From positions 7,603,570 through 7,667,569 of the forward strand of contig JASSKH010000005.1 in the NCBI GenBank assembly GCA_031763025.1: 64,000 nucleotides of DNA. The letters are read 5' to 3'. This document shows positions 28,483 to 40,099 of the stretch, piece after piece. A model generated the notes under the pieces. It ran no database searches, was not told where the DNA came from, and was given only the letters and a program-made list of their open reading frames with translations. Both the position numbers and the translations under genes were made by a program. Numbering within the stretch: the first letter of the stretch is position 1; every line of letters starts with the position of its first letter. The DNA comes from Macrocystis pyrifera. Its lineage: Eukaryota > Sar > Phaeophyceae > Laminariales > Laminariaceae.

Positions 28483-28580
28483 TCTCCTTTTAGGACTGCA
28501 GTCCCGTATTCGGCACAAACCACTCTAATTCCAAGTAGTATATCCCCCCAAAAGGGACTGCAGACCTAGAAGACTTAAAA
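28483..28580 (+). mobile_element. MITE-B copy 3
   Basis: TTTTAGGACTGCAGTCCCGT at left, AAAAGGGACTGCAGACCTAG at right. Confidence 0.75.
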
Positions 28581-28630
28581 GCCAACCAACTCACAGCTCG
28601 AAAAAATAGAGGTGTCATGATCACACAGTC

Positions 28631-28870
28631 AGTGGGCGCCCGGTGTTAACAAACGTCAACTTGGTGTCCAGGCAAGGTCCAGGCTCAAATTTCTTATTAT
28701 TTTCCGACCTTGATTTAACTCCATTTATAGAATATAAATCCATTTCACAGGATTCAGAGTTAGTCCCACGGTTGAGCTGTGTTTCTTGACCCGAAATTCT
28801 CGTTGTTCCGTGCCGATCTGAGCCTGTTTTTCTCAACATCATGTTTTTAAAATGCGGGCGCCCACTATAA
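28631..28870. mobile_element. Possible element with AGTGGGCGCCCG termini
   Basis: AGTGGGCGCCCG at 28,632 and CGGGCGCCCACT at 28,854-28,865 are perfect 12-base inverted ends of a ~235 bp segment. No target duplication or coding sequence was identified. Confidence 0.4.
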
Positions 28871-29245
28871 GTTGTAGCTACTGTAACCGGCGCAACATGC
28901 TGAGGCCTGATTTTCGAATTCCGTTTTGTTTTTTCCTTCTCGATTTTTTTCCGAATTGTTCCTAATTTTCCTTCGTATTCGTTTATCGCCTCTCTTTGGA
29001 TCATACACTGCAGAGGGACAACACACGCACGGCAGCAAACCAACACCAGCATTGGCATTAACCAATTATGCTCGGATCATGCATAATTCATACTACCGCC
29101 TGCGTACGTGCTCGTGCCGACCATGTACGTGCATACTTTGTACGGCAGCACGCAGCGCTATATAGCAGCAGTCTACGTACGGGTACTTGAATGTACTGTA
29201 TTTTGTGCTGAAAATACATCCAACAGCATTATCTTTTTTTCAGGC

Positions 29246-29300
29246 CTGCAGTCTCGTTTCGGGGACGAATCTCGTTTCGGGGACGAACCTCAACCAATAA
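29246..29300 (+). mobile_element. MITE-B fragment with internal duplication
   Basis: CTGCAGTCTCGTTTCGGGGACGAA followed at once by a second TCTCGTTTCGGGGACGAA. Confidence 0.5.
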
Positions 29301-30899
29301 GGGTAAATAAAACCAGGCCTTCCGTGTGACGAACCACACGATGTGCACCACGTGTTACCTGAGGTACCTACCTACCTTCTTATACTGCGGTGTTTGTCGA
29401 CAGCAACCAACAACGAAGCTACCGGAGCACTACCGCCGAAAGTAACCGTTTCTGCACTGCAATGCAGTCAGCGGTGCACAGCACAGCCAGCAGCAGTTGC
29501 CTCGAAAAAATAGGAAGACTACTTTCATTCACTCTCGCGGCTACATACACTTCTATTCACGACAACCGTACTATTTTCATGTGCATAAAATGCCTGACGC
29601 TGCTACTGTACATCAATGCATGGCTGTGAATATTGAACTACGTATCATAGCTCCACGTCATGTATGATTCCAAGTATGACACAGCAGCAGCAGCAGCAGC
29701 ACCAGCAGCACCAGCAGCACCGGCACGTACAAATGCTATGCTACCAGGTATACCGTTTCCCTTTCGTACTGGTACTGCCGTGCGCACTCTTTCGTACTTG
29801 TTTGTTTTCTCCCATCGAGATGTGTTTTGTTACAGCCTGTTTTGTGACCACAGACAGGCTTTCAGGGAAGTGAGCCAATGTGAGAACATCACCATCGTCG
29901 TGCATATCAGGTACCAGTATATCGATACCAGGCCGTACATCACCTACTGCTGTATACTTCTCCAATAAAAGCAGTTACGCCGCACACATCGCCCGCGAGC
30001 TCTGTAACTGCCGTAACTATGACGTGCTACGTATGTAATCTGATGGAAACCAGCAACTGCGCATAGGCCACCGAACATCCGCACCAGTCTACCCCTCCGG
30101 CTGCCGCCATAAACAACACAAATAATATTTGCCGGTAACAAATACCTAGTACTATCAACAAAGGCTAAAATTATCAAAATAATATTTTATTTCAACACCA
30201 GCAGCAGCACAACAGCACACAAGACTCCACTGTACACTGACTGCTGCGTGGTGTAGGCATGATGCCATGAGGTAACTCGAACACCTTTTTTTTTTTTGAC
30301 ATCGAGAGAAATCCGAACTGCCCGATCGATTTAAGTCTGATCTGATCCCGTCGAAAACTACAAACCCGACAAAGTTGGGGTCGAAAAAGGAAACCGGTAG
30401 GTTTAGGTTTGACGTTAGTGGACGCAGCAATAACGGCGTCCGCAAACGCAGCAGAAACGGACAAAAGGCGGTTTGCAATTAGGCATGTCTCTGTGGGGGG
30501 TCTGGACCAAAGAGCGAGAGCGAAAACGAGGACATGTTAGGCTTGGGGCAGACGTCACATGCAGGTCATCAAACCCATGCCGAACGCCCAGTGAGTTAGT
30601 TCTTTCCCAGCGGACCCCAAAATTTCCCAATTTGCGTCGTGTATTTATCTTTTCATTTTCCAGACAAACTGAGAAGATACGATACCGTCTCTGATCGCAG
30701 AAAGCCCATTTCAATATTTCAACATTTCGACAAGAAAACATAAACGACCTCAGCCCAAAAAACACGAAAAAAACGATTAAAAAAGGGAGGAGATACGCCA
30801 GTGGATGGAAGAGGGAAAAAAAAACGCGCTTTTGGTCCCATGTTATCCCTGAAGAAAAAGAAACAACGATATTTCGATAAATCCAGAGTTTCCACACAT

Positions 30900-31080
30900 C
30901 CGACAGATCAGATAGATCATCTAGATCCTACACTGCCGTCATGAGATGTTGAGCGAGATGTGTGTAGTGCATAGACTAACCCAGCAAGCATGCGCTACAT
31001 ACAGTAGATCCTGCAGGTCACACGGCCTCCATCCGGCAGCATGAGGTCTATATAGATCATACAGACCAGGAGTCCATTTT
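30900..31080 (+). repeat. E-family repeat
   Basis: GATAGATCATCTAGATCCTACACTGCCGTCATGAG, a GTGCATAGACTAACCCAGC segment, and GGCAGCATGAG...AGATCATACAGACCAGGAGTCCAT, in family order. Confidence 0.6.
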
Positions 31081-31085
31081 CTTTT

Positions 31086-31403
31086 ATCATCACTTTCACT
31101 TTCCATCTGAGCTCGTAAGAGGTTTCACCCTCCGATATCTTCTAGACAAGCCGTGGTCACAAGTGTCGCCCCTTCTCCCCCCCCGTACGTGCCTCCATTT
31201 TCATCGCGCACAGGGTTCAGCCTTCCCACTGCTCGTCGATTTGTATCCAATGTTGCCAACTCACGCTCTCGCGCTTTCCGCTGAAATCATTTTTTATGCA
31301 CAAAAAATTCCCTACTCGTCCGAGTCTGCACTCGGTGAGACTTGAACCCGCGAGGTTGATCTCAGTAGGCACGCCGACAACCCTCCAAGCCACCGGGGAT
31401 GTC
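31086..31403 (-). mobile_element. tRNA-derived SINE copy 1 (minus)
   Basis: Family description: about 320 bp. A 5' tRNA-like head carries an A-box-like TGGCTTGGTAGGTGG and a B-box-like GGGTTCAAATCTC, spaced about 37 bases apart. A conserved body follows with TAGGGACTTTTTCTTGCATA, AGCGGAAAGCGCGAGAGCG and CCTGTGACCACGGCTTGTCC, then an A-rich tail. The internal Pol III promoter implies spread by RNA using another element's reverse transcriptase. This copy is the most diverged (head GGTGGCTTGGAGGGTTGTCG). Confidence 0.82.
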
Positions 31404-31909
31404 GCCATCTGCCTTGGAATCATGCGTGAACAAGCGAGTGAACATCGACGATCTGTCCGATTCGTGGAAAAGTTCCAGATAATGCTACTGCGGTATATAT
31501 ATCCAACGTTCGTTCGTGTGCGTGCAAAATCCGCACAAGAGCATACAGTCTGCAAAAAATATCACACACATTACGTACGAAAGACCAAAACATGTAATTC
31601 CACCACTCCGCCATCGGAAGAAAAACGCAACAGCAGTGCTCCAATACCTTGTACACGGTAACGTGCCATATACGTACGGATGAATATTCCGGGTTCGTAT
31701 GTATGAGTTGTGTTTGAGTACTGGACTCGTGCTGTCGTGTAACACTTGAGACAACACACTCCCCCTGACGAACTCCCTAAACGGCTTTCTCCCATTCAAG
31801 GGGGGGATGGGTGGGGGCACACGCACACCACGAAAATGGCGGCTTCGCAAAACATGCGTACCTCCGACAGATCAAATAGATCATGATCTATCTATCTGTA
31901 GATCATCTA

Positions 31910-32015
31910 CCACGGGGGACCATAGTAAATAGGACCAAATATTATTAGTAATAACAGGGAAACATGTAGGCTTTTGTGTGTACCGTAGGTCCTATTTACT
32001 ATGGTCCCCTGTAAA
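31910..32015 (+). mobile_element. MITE-A copy 8
   Basis: Inserted in the E repeat after GATCATCTAC; right TIR reads GGTCCCCTGTAAATAG. Confidence 0.85.
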
Positions 32016-32091
32016 TAGTTCCCCACTTGCCGTTGTAAGAGGTTTGTACAGGATCTGCATAGTGCAGAATCCAACCCAGGCATCATGTGCT

Positions 32092-32193
32092 ATTACGGGG
32101 GACCATAGTAAATGGGACCAAATTTTGTTAGTAAAAATAGGGAAATATATAGGTTTTGGTGTGTACCGTAGGTGCTATTTACTATGGTGTAAT
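32092..32193 (+). mobile_element. MITE-A copy 9
   Basis: Second insertion into the same E repeat; right TIR has lost its CCCCC core (ACTATGGTGTAATA). Confidence 0.8.
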
Positions 32194-32514
32194 AGACAAA
32201 TATGCAGATTGTCTTTCCTTTTTTCCTTCTTTTATTACTTTTTTCATCCTCCAGCGGATTTCGGTAAAAAGCACGATTCCCACTCGGCAACATGAGCTAC
32301 TTCAGATCATACCAGATTGGGAGTGCATCTATCTGCCTTGAAGCATCTAGACCATGAACTGATGTAGGACTCGATCATCTGCCAGAGGTGTGGAAACATG
32401 TCGACATATTTATTTCCATACACAACGCGTCGCTCGGCGGTTGTTGCACTCTCGCGCCGTTGCCGAGATGAAATCAGCGAGGAAACTCGTCCGAGACAGT
32501 GTCTTCTGTATTAC

Positions 32515-32860
32515 CTTAGCACACGTGGGACAAGGTACGGGTGTGTTATCTTACCACACGTGGGACAAAGTACGGGTGTGCTGTCTTATCACACGTGTGA
32601 TAATGTACGGGTGTGTCATCCTATCACACGTGTGGTAAGGTACGGGTGTGTTATGCTATCACACGTGTGATACGGTACGGGTGTGCTGTCTTATCACACG
32701 TGTGATAAATGTGCGGGTGTGCTGTCTTATCACACGTGTGACAATGTACGGATGCGTCATCCTATCACACGTGTGATAAATGTGCGGGTGTGCTATCTTT
32801 ACCATACGTGTGACAAGGGACCGGTGTGTTATCTCATCACACGTGTGATGCTGATAGCAG
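32515..32860. repeat. TATCACACGTGTGATA array, second locus
   Basis: About ten to eleven units of ~31 bp: TATCACACGTGTGATAA followed by GTACGGGTGTGTT/CTGTC. Same palindromic core as the array at 18.7-19.0 kb but a different spacer and a more regular period. Confidence 0.88.
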
Positions 32861-33097
32861 GATATCTCTGTGGTATTCGTAGCGGTGGAATTCGAATCTA
32901 CGCTGGTGGAGGTGGTGGTGGTGGTGGTAATGCGTGCACCTCGTACGTACCAGGTACCGGTAGCATTCGTCCGAGTTTTATTTCGTCGCCGAATGCGCGA
33001 GATGCGAGAGAGCACGAGTCTGCAAAATTTTTAATAGACGAAATCGAAGAGGAGCAGTGGGAATGGTGACTGCGCGCGATAAAAATGAAGGCATGTA

Positions 33098-33312
33098 CTG
33101 GGGGGGGGGCGGGGGGGGGAGGGGGGGTATTCATGTCATGCATGGCCGTAGTCGTACATAAGATCATAGACTCTCGAAGAATATGCCGGGACGGAGCACG
33201 TCGCGTTTTCACCAACTAGACAGACGTAGCTTGCACCAAGCGCAAACCGCCGCCAAGTGTTAGGCGAGTCGCATGAAGGGTGAGCTACATCCTACTAAGA
33301 ACTGCTTGTGAA
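33098..33312 (-). repeat. C-family repeat (minus)
   Basis: Poly-C tail is the G-run 33,101-33,127; core reads GTGCTCCGTCCCGGCATATTC and CTTGGTGCAAGCTACG on minus. Confidence 0.78.
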
Positions 33313-34877
33313 GCGTCTTTTCTTGGATTGGATGACAGCGGGGCGGGGGGGGGGGGGAGGGAGGGAGGGAAGAAAGACACCTAATGTATGACCTCGGTAT
33401 GACCAGAAGACCGCCGCGAGGGTGGGGACCTAAACCTTTTACTACATACCAGGTATAAATTACCTGGTACCAAATATAGACACACCTACACCTTGAACTC
33501 TGCAGCTTCAAAATTATCTTCCTCGTACACGGACTACTGTACTTCCTGCATGAGACCATATAAAACCCGTAGTACGCGCAATTCACACGCACAGCTTGCA
33601 AAGATGATGAGTTTCGACCAATATCCTCGATCTCACCGCGGTTGTGCTCTAATTTAACGTACGAATATGGAAAAAGGGCAGCCGGAAAGCAAAAGCGATG
33701 GGAAAAACAAAAAGCATACCGGTCGGTACCACGTACTGCTGTGAAAAAAAAAAAAAAGGTTCCGAAGCAAGCTTACGTTACGTCTTCTTGTCTTATTGAG
33801 TCTTTTGGATACGTGCGGCTCCATGCCTGAGGCGTGTAGTGTTGGCAGTTGGCAGGATGTATACCATTTGGTTGGTGGCGTATGTATGTATGTTGTGTCG
33901 GCCGCACCTAGTGCGAAGGCATGGTATTGCGTAGGCTATTAATGCATTACGGTGTGTTATCTCTGTGTCGTAGTCTGTGACCACAGAGCTCGTATCTTTC
34001 TAGGGTGAAGAATCAGCACGGACACTGGGCTTGCTGGATGTCGACGAGTAGAAGAACGGTTTAATGTGAAGAACACACACACACATACCGTAGTTTTTGT
34101 TTTTCATGAGGATCGTTTCAACATATAGAACTTCCGATATATTTCATATCAAACGTGTTCTTAGCCCTCCGTCTATTATGGGCATTCCCGTTTTTTTACG
34201 GTGGAGACACTGAACGAAAAGCTTCGGATATATCCGGCCTCATACCTCATATGCAGTCTACAAAAGTATGTTTTTTTTAGTGGATGAGCTCGCGCGAGTC
34301 CCACACTACCCTGAGGAGATGCCTCTATCTCCGCCGCAGCTGCTCCCCTCGGGGGTCAGGTCGGGTCAACATGCCCAAGCGCCAGTGGTAACGGCAGCCT
34401 GTTGCAACGGGAGCTACGGGTTAAATTTACACACGACGCGTGTTCTGAACGTGTAAGTGTGGTGAGCTCAAGCTATATTTTTACCGATCCGCCGGAGGAT
34501 CAAAAACAATCAAACGAACATTGAAATCGTATCCATTTTACCGTACAATAACAACGCGAGCTACTATTAATACTATATTAATACGTACACCTCCTGAATT
34601 GCATTTCATTCAACGCTGATCTTCTTCAAGGCATGGAGGGGCGGGCGGGCGGGCGCACATACATATCGTACACATGCACAATACATAAATACACCGAAAA
34701 ATGGTGGCTTTGAGAAAGGAAAAGATATCGGCCGGCGTCCACGTGTACACCGCCGTCGTACTCGTGCACAATCCCCGATATCGAGAGAACTTACCGCAGC
34801 TTTGAAACTCGTCTCCGAGGGGGTGTGTTGTCTGCTCACCCGTGTGATAAAGGTGGTGGTTTGTTCATCGGAGTCGT

Positions 34878-35088
34878 GTTCACCCTTTCGGCACTGCAGT
34901 CCCGTTTGGGGGACAAACTATTACGGGGGGCCATAGTTAATAGGACCTACGGCACATACAAAAACTATATATTTCGCTAATATTACTAACAATATTTGGT
35001 CCTTTTTACTATGGTCCCCCCCGTAATACTTGGAATTTTGAGTGATACGTCCCCAAAACGGGACTACCGCAGTTTTTGCCCTAAAGGG
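34878..35088 (+). mobile_element. MITE-B copy 4, interrupted by MITE-A
   Basis: Left half CCCTTTCGGCACTGCAGTCCCGTTTGGGGGACAAAC ends exactly where MITE-A copy 10 begins; right half resumes CTTGGAATTTTGAGTGATACGTCCCC...CCCTAAAGGGT. Confidence 0.85.
34920..35027 (-). mobile_element. MITE-A copy 10, nested in MITE-B
   Basis: Both TIRs clear (ATTACGGGGGGCCATAG and CTATGGTCCCCCCCGTAAT mirror); minus orientation. Confidence 0.9.
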
Positions 35089-35097
35089 TCATTGATT

Positions 35098-35207
35098 ATT
35101 ACGGGGGGCCATAGTAAATAGGACCAAATTTTGTTGGTAAAATAGGAAAATATATAGGTTTTTGTGTGTACCGTACTGTAGGTGCTATTTACTATGGTCC
35201 TCCAATA
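35098..35207 (+). mobile_element. MITE-A copy 11
   Basis: Starts ten bases after the nested pair; right TIR shortened to TATGGTCCTCCAATA. Confidence 0.85.
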
Positions 35208-35475
35208 GCCTGTAGCCCCGATGGTCCATTAATAGCGGTTTACCCTCGAATGCTGCTATTAATACCGTCAAAGACGTCAGTAGACACCATTTTCACCCCT
35301 CAAACAGGCAGCAACTTTGTCTCGAATTGACTTGACTGACACCAAACTACTAGATTCATCTATTAATAGCGTGCAACACCCGGCCGTACGACCTTGACAG
35401 CGCATGTTTTGCCTTGCTTGACACGTCTCCTGTAAATAACATCTTCGGCTCGTACATAGCGTCGATTCCGTCCAC

Positions 35476-35807
35476 CGCGTCCCCGGTGGCTTGGTAGGTG
35501 GTCCGCGTGCCTATCAAGATCAATTTCGTGGGTTCAAATCTCACCGAGTGCATGCTCGTAGGGACTTTTTCTTGCATAAAAAATTGATAAGCGGAAAGCG
35601 CGAGAGCGTGAATTAGCTACATTCGATGAAAATCGACGAGCAGTGGGAATGCTGAACCCTATGCGCGATAAAAAATAAAGGCACGTACCGGGGGGAAGGG
35701 AAGAAACCTGTGACCACGGCTTGTCCAGAAGATCGTCGAGGGTAAACCCTCCTACGAGTGGGCTGGAAAGTAGAAGTGATGATGAAAAAAAAAAAAAAAA
35801 AAAAAAA
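35476..35807 (+). mobile_element. tRNA-derived SINE copy 2
   Basis: Near full length, head GCGTCCCCGGTGGCTTGG at 35,477; tail GATGATG plus a 23-base A-run. Confidence 0.9.
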
Positions 35808-35987
35808 CCGCCGTGATAAAACTATGCTTTATTTGCAACAACAAATATTATAGTAACCAAGTACCGAGAGGGCGTGGCGTGTCATGGGTAGGCAGGCGTC
35901 ATTCGATGCTATCAAGAGTCGACGAGGAAAGAAAGGGCTGAAATCTTCTCGCTCGCGATAAAAATGATGATGAAGGCACGAACCTTG

Positions 35988-36288
35988 AGTGGGGGGGGGG
36001 GGGGGGGGGTGTACTCGATAGGAAACATGTCCTCGACCTCATGCATGTCCGTAGTCGTATGACCATAGACCCTCGCACCCCTACAATGCCGGGACGGAGC
36101 TTGTCGGGTTTTCACCGGCCAGGCAGACATTGCTTGCACCAAGCGCGAAGCGCCGTGAGGTGTTGGGCGAGTCGCACGAAGGGTGAGCTGCATCCTATAA
36201 TAAACTAAGAATCGCTTGTGAGGCGGATATTCTTGCATATGGATGACAGCTTCAATGAGTACATTTAATTTCAGGTGGTAGCCACTTC
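35988..36288 (-). repeat. C-family repeat, full length (minus)
   Basis: Poly-C tail is the G-run 35,992-36,009 on plus. The 5' end on minus reads GGAAGTGGCTACCACCTGAA, matching the start of the copy at 5346 and so fixing the family's 5' boundary. Confidence 0.82.
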
Positions 36289-36804
36289 CAAAGACAGCAA
36301 TGGGAGTAAATATGTGAGGGGGGGGTGGGTGAGAGGAGAGCTTGCTATTAATACTAATACCATGTCACGAAAAAAAAAAAAGAAAAAAAAAAGGGAACAA
36401 AGTGGCGTGGAACCAAATGAATGAGCAAGCACAGCCACAAGCTCTTCAACTCTTCAAGGCCAAATATATATTCTATTTATTAATACGTACGTGTTTTTGA
36501 AGCTTTTTATATCTGTCGTTCACGGGTACACCGGGGACACTATACGCCAATAGTCTAGATCTTTACAACTGCAACACCCGAACTACGAAACTCGTGAAAA
36601 AAAAAAAACAAAAAACAACAAGGAAGTCGTGGGGGCGGACAGACCTTTTCGTTTTTTTTTTTCTTGTACAAAAAATACAAAAACATCACATGTACGCACA
36701 GCGGCAGAGTTCGACACCTATAGACTTCCACGTGCTTACTTACACCTGGTCATGCATGAATGAACAGGATTTTCGATCTTTGGCGATTAAGGGCATTAAA
36801 AATA

Positions 36805-36898
36805 ATAACAGCAGTGCGCCGGGATTATTCGTGCTGCCGAAGATCAAACAGATAACAGCAGTGCGCCGGGATTATTCGTGCTGCCGAAGATCAAACAG
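36805..36898 (+). repeat. Exact 47 bp tandem duplication
   Basis: Two identical copies of ATAACAGCAGTGCGCCGGGA...ATCAAACAG back to back, so a recent event. Confidence 0.92.
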
Positions 36899-37289
36899 AC
36901 GCGAAAAACCCTCCCGACTTTTCCTGACACCAGAAAATATATCACGTACTGGTACATGCACTTCATCCGTACCAGACACCAAGTAACTATCACGTACCAG
37001 GTACTCGTAATACACCCGTGTGTGTGTTCTTCGCATTATTCAAAACACATAATAACGTCATCGTCATTGCTACGTGTTTATATAAACCACCCAGAATAAT
37101 CTTGCTAACGAAACATATTGTTTCGAACAAATCTCCGATCTCCACGGCGGTGTCAATTCAATTATCGTTTTCAAAGACGCAGAATATACGGTGCGCACAG
37201 CCAGCAGTGTGAGTACTATTAATTCAGAAGTACTGCAAGTAGTGTGTACGAGACTTCACGAGTACATCGTATTTAAAGTCCATCGTATC

Positions 37290-37585
37290 CCGGCGTCCCC
37301 GGTGGCTTGGTAGGTGGTCCGCGAGCCTATCAAGACCAATTTCGTGAGTTCGAGTCTCACCAAGTGCGCTCGTAGGGACTTTTCTTGCATAAAATTGATT
37401 AGCGGAAAGCGCGAGAGCGTGAGTTAGCTGTACAATCGATGAAAATCGACGAGCAGTGGGAATGCTGAACCCTATGCGCGATAAAAACTAAAGGCACGTA
37501 ACGGGGGGGATAAGGGACGACACCTGTGACCACGGCTTGTCCAGAAGCTCGCTGAGGGTAAAACCTCCTACAAGTTTGGCCGAGG
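37290..37585 (+). mobile_element. tRNA-derived SINE copy 3
   Basis: Head intact, with a B-box GAGTTCGAGTCTC closest to the tRNA consensus of all copies; 3' end replaced by unrelated sequence after CTCCTACAAG. Confidence 0.88.
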
Positions 37586-38626
37586 ACGCCGGCCAGCCGA
37601 GTTTAATGTTTCGTTTTTCCCTTACTAAACTGTAGTGAACTCCTCGATCCTTTTGGGAACCACCAAGCAAGGTGAGTTTAAAAATTAAGCAAGTTTAAAC
37701 AGGCACTTGCTTCGATTTGCGATGCCAGCCAAACAAAAAGAATACACCAAGTGCTTGAAAAAAAAAACGGCACCCACAACAATGTACCATGAGCATACAC
37801 CGCCACCACCAGCAGCAACAGCAACAGCAGCAAAACACCACCACCACCACCACCCACTACCAAAAAAGCAACACCATCACCAAAAAGGAGCGACACCACT
37901 CACAACCACACCACACAACGGAACCTCTATACACATGGGTAAACGCTCGAAAATATGTATATACATGCGGTGACTCGGAAGTGACAAAGTGAGAGAAGAG
38001 AGAATAACATGGCGACTTGTATTAACAGTACTGGATCTGTTCAGGGAGAAGGAGACCACAAGAGAAAGATTCCACATGACGCAGATTCGAGCGCAAAGCC
38101 TGACGCTGCAAACTTTAGACACACTGCTGTCGCAAAATAAACTACTCTAAAAGTTGCCCTTCACTCTGCTCTTACGACTAAAAACACGTACGAACATGTC
38201 CCAAAATATAAGCACTTATTTTATATTAATATTCCAAACAAACATCCCTTAAATTTCGGTACAAAGTGGTATAACATATGCTGGTGCGACGTATGAAACG
38301 CACGTACAACTACGTGGCGATGATACGTACCAGGTATATAGGGTCGGGGTAAATGCGGGGTAAATGGCCGGCGCAGCCAGAATACAACACATACTGACCA
38401 CTGCTGTAGAAGCCAGAGGCCAGTATACTGGATGCTCTTGGTGCTGGCAAAGCCATCGCCTCATCGCTCAACCCGGTGGTGAGCGAGCCCGACCGTGTTC
38501 ATATTTTCTTTGTTGCGCATTTTAGCTTTTCTTCCCATCACGGTTTGGCGAAAGTGACCTGGCGGCTTCACCGCTGCTGCTGGCTTCGCCGCGAACCATC
38601 GCCCCCTCCCTCTCCCCCCCCTCTGC

Positions 38627-38905
38627 AAGTGGCCACATCAGAAAACAAATCGATTCATTCGACGCCGTCATCTACATGCAAGTCAGCGTCACAGGCGGTT
38701 GGTTCTCAGTATATAGGATGCAGCTCTCACCCTTCACGCGGCTCGCCGAACACCACACAGCGCTTTTGCGCTTGGTGCAAGTAGGGTCTGCCTGGTAGAC
38801 GGTGAAAACCCGACGAGGTCCGTCCCGGCATTGTAGGGATGCGAGGGTCTATGGTCCTACGACTACGGTACGGCTATGCATGGCATATGAGTACCGCCCC
38901 TCCCC
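38627..38905 (+). repeat. C-family repeat, full length
   Basis: 5' AAGTGGCCACATCAGAAAAC, GATGCAGCTCTCACCCTTCA, GCGCTTGGTGCAAG; 3' GCATGGCATATGAGTACCG with only a short C-rich end. Confidence 0.78.
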
Positions 38906-40001
38906 GTCGGCCGATGAGGGCTCCCCACCGGATGCTAATATGGTACCTGATACCTGGTGTTTTTGTGCGAATTTTCGCTTGACGTCCCATCACAATAGAT
39001 CCATCGAGCGCAAACTCCTCGTATCTCCTTCTCTACGCTTCACGTACCTCTTGTCCCGTTTGCTCATTTCTGCGTTTATGGGATTCCCGTAGTATGGGAT
39101 GGCGTTTTGTAGCACGACCGTAGAATTGCAGAATTATATTTGGATGTTTCAATATACTGCTTCAATCCACTGGTGCTCAGGCAATACGGCATTATATGAG
39201 TATTGCCAGTATACTACTCCTGAACGTGTATACTGGTACTGAGCCAGAGTACCCGGGATTCTCTTATCACAACATATCAACAATACCAGGTAGTTGTGGA
39301 CGTCGAGGAAATATGAAATCGCAGCTGAGGTGCCTTTTTGATCTTTCCAACATGAATATGAACGCACTCTTGAAAAACAAAAAAAGTACGAAGAGTACGT
39401 AGATGTGGTGTGATAGATGGTTGTGGGATATGATATGACGTGAAAAGTATTGCATCGATTGATAGTCAAGAATGCATCACAGGTCACAGGTATCCATGCG
39501 ATAGGAGTTACCATCGGTACCAAGAGGTTGCCAACTGCGAACCCACCAAAAAATACATCGACCCATACAAGAGACCACTAATATTATTATCAATAATACG
39601 CAACTCTTTTTCTGCTGCACTGCATACATATTCCCAATGTCCATCTAATTCCAAGTAAGTTGTGCCAAAACGGGAGTGGGTGCAGTCCCCAACAAAAACA
39701 TTGATACCTATATATATACCTTTGGTACGATACTTGGTGAGATATAATGAGACGTACAGCAGCAGTACGAATGTACGAATAACCTAAACATCAGATATCG
39801 GTCTTGAACGGTTTATTTTAAAACATGGAAATCATGAGGAAAGCAACCAACATTTTCTCAAGGCTCAGGATCAAGAGCCTCCCTCCTCGATATCTCAGGC
39901 CCTCTCAGGGAAAAAGACCCTACCGACTACGCACCGACAGCCAGTACGAGAGGTTACCCCTTATCCGATCCGACAGCAGCAGCAGTCGCACCTTTACCAT
40001 C

Positions 40002-40099
40002 TCAACCCCTTTAGTACCGCAGTCCCGATTTGGGGACAAACCAGTCTAATTCCAAGTGATTTGTCCCCAAAACGGGACTGCGGTACTAAAAGGGTGAAG
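40002..40099 (+). mobile_element. MITE-B copy 5
   Basis: Nearly perfect: TCAACCCCTTTAGTACCGCAG ... CTGCGGTACTAAAAGGGTGA. Confidence 0.9.

Larger units (their letters stand above)
31864..32370 (+). repeat. E-family repeat split by two MITE-A copies
   Basis: Three E segments in order: ATAGATCATGATCTATCTATC; TTGCCGTTGTAAGAGGTTTG...CCAACCCAGG; GGCAACATGAGCTACTTCAG...GCATCTAGACC. Removing the two MITEs brings the segments back together. Confidence 0.7.

Noticed and set aside
28621..29058. 145-codon minus frame
   Set aside because: Mixed composition, no splice signals, no family resemblance, and it overlaps the possible AGTGGGCGCCCG-ended element.
32515..32860. Regular ~31 bp repeats resembling a CRISPR array
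   Set aside because: Eukaryotic context, spacers nearly identical to each other, no cas genes; a palindromic minisatellite fits.
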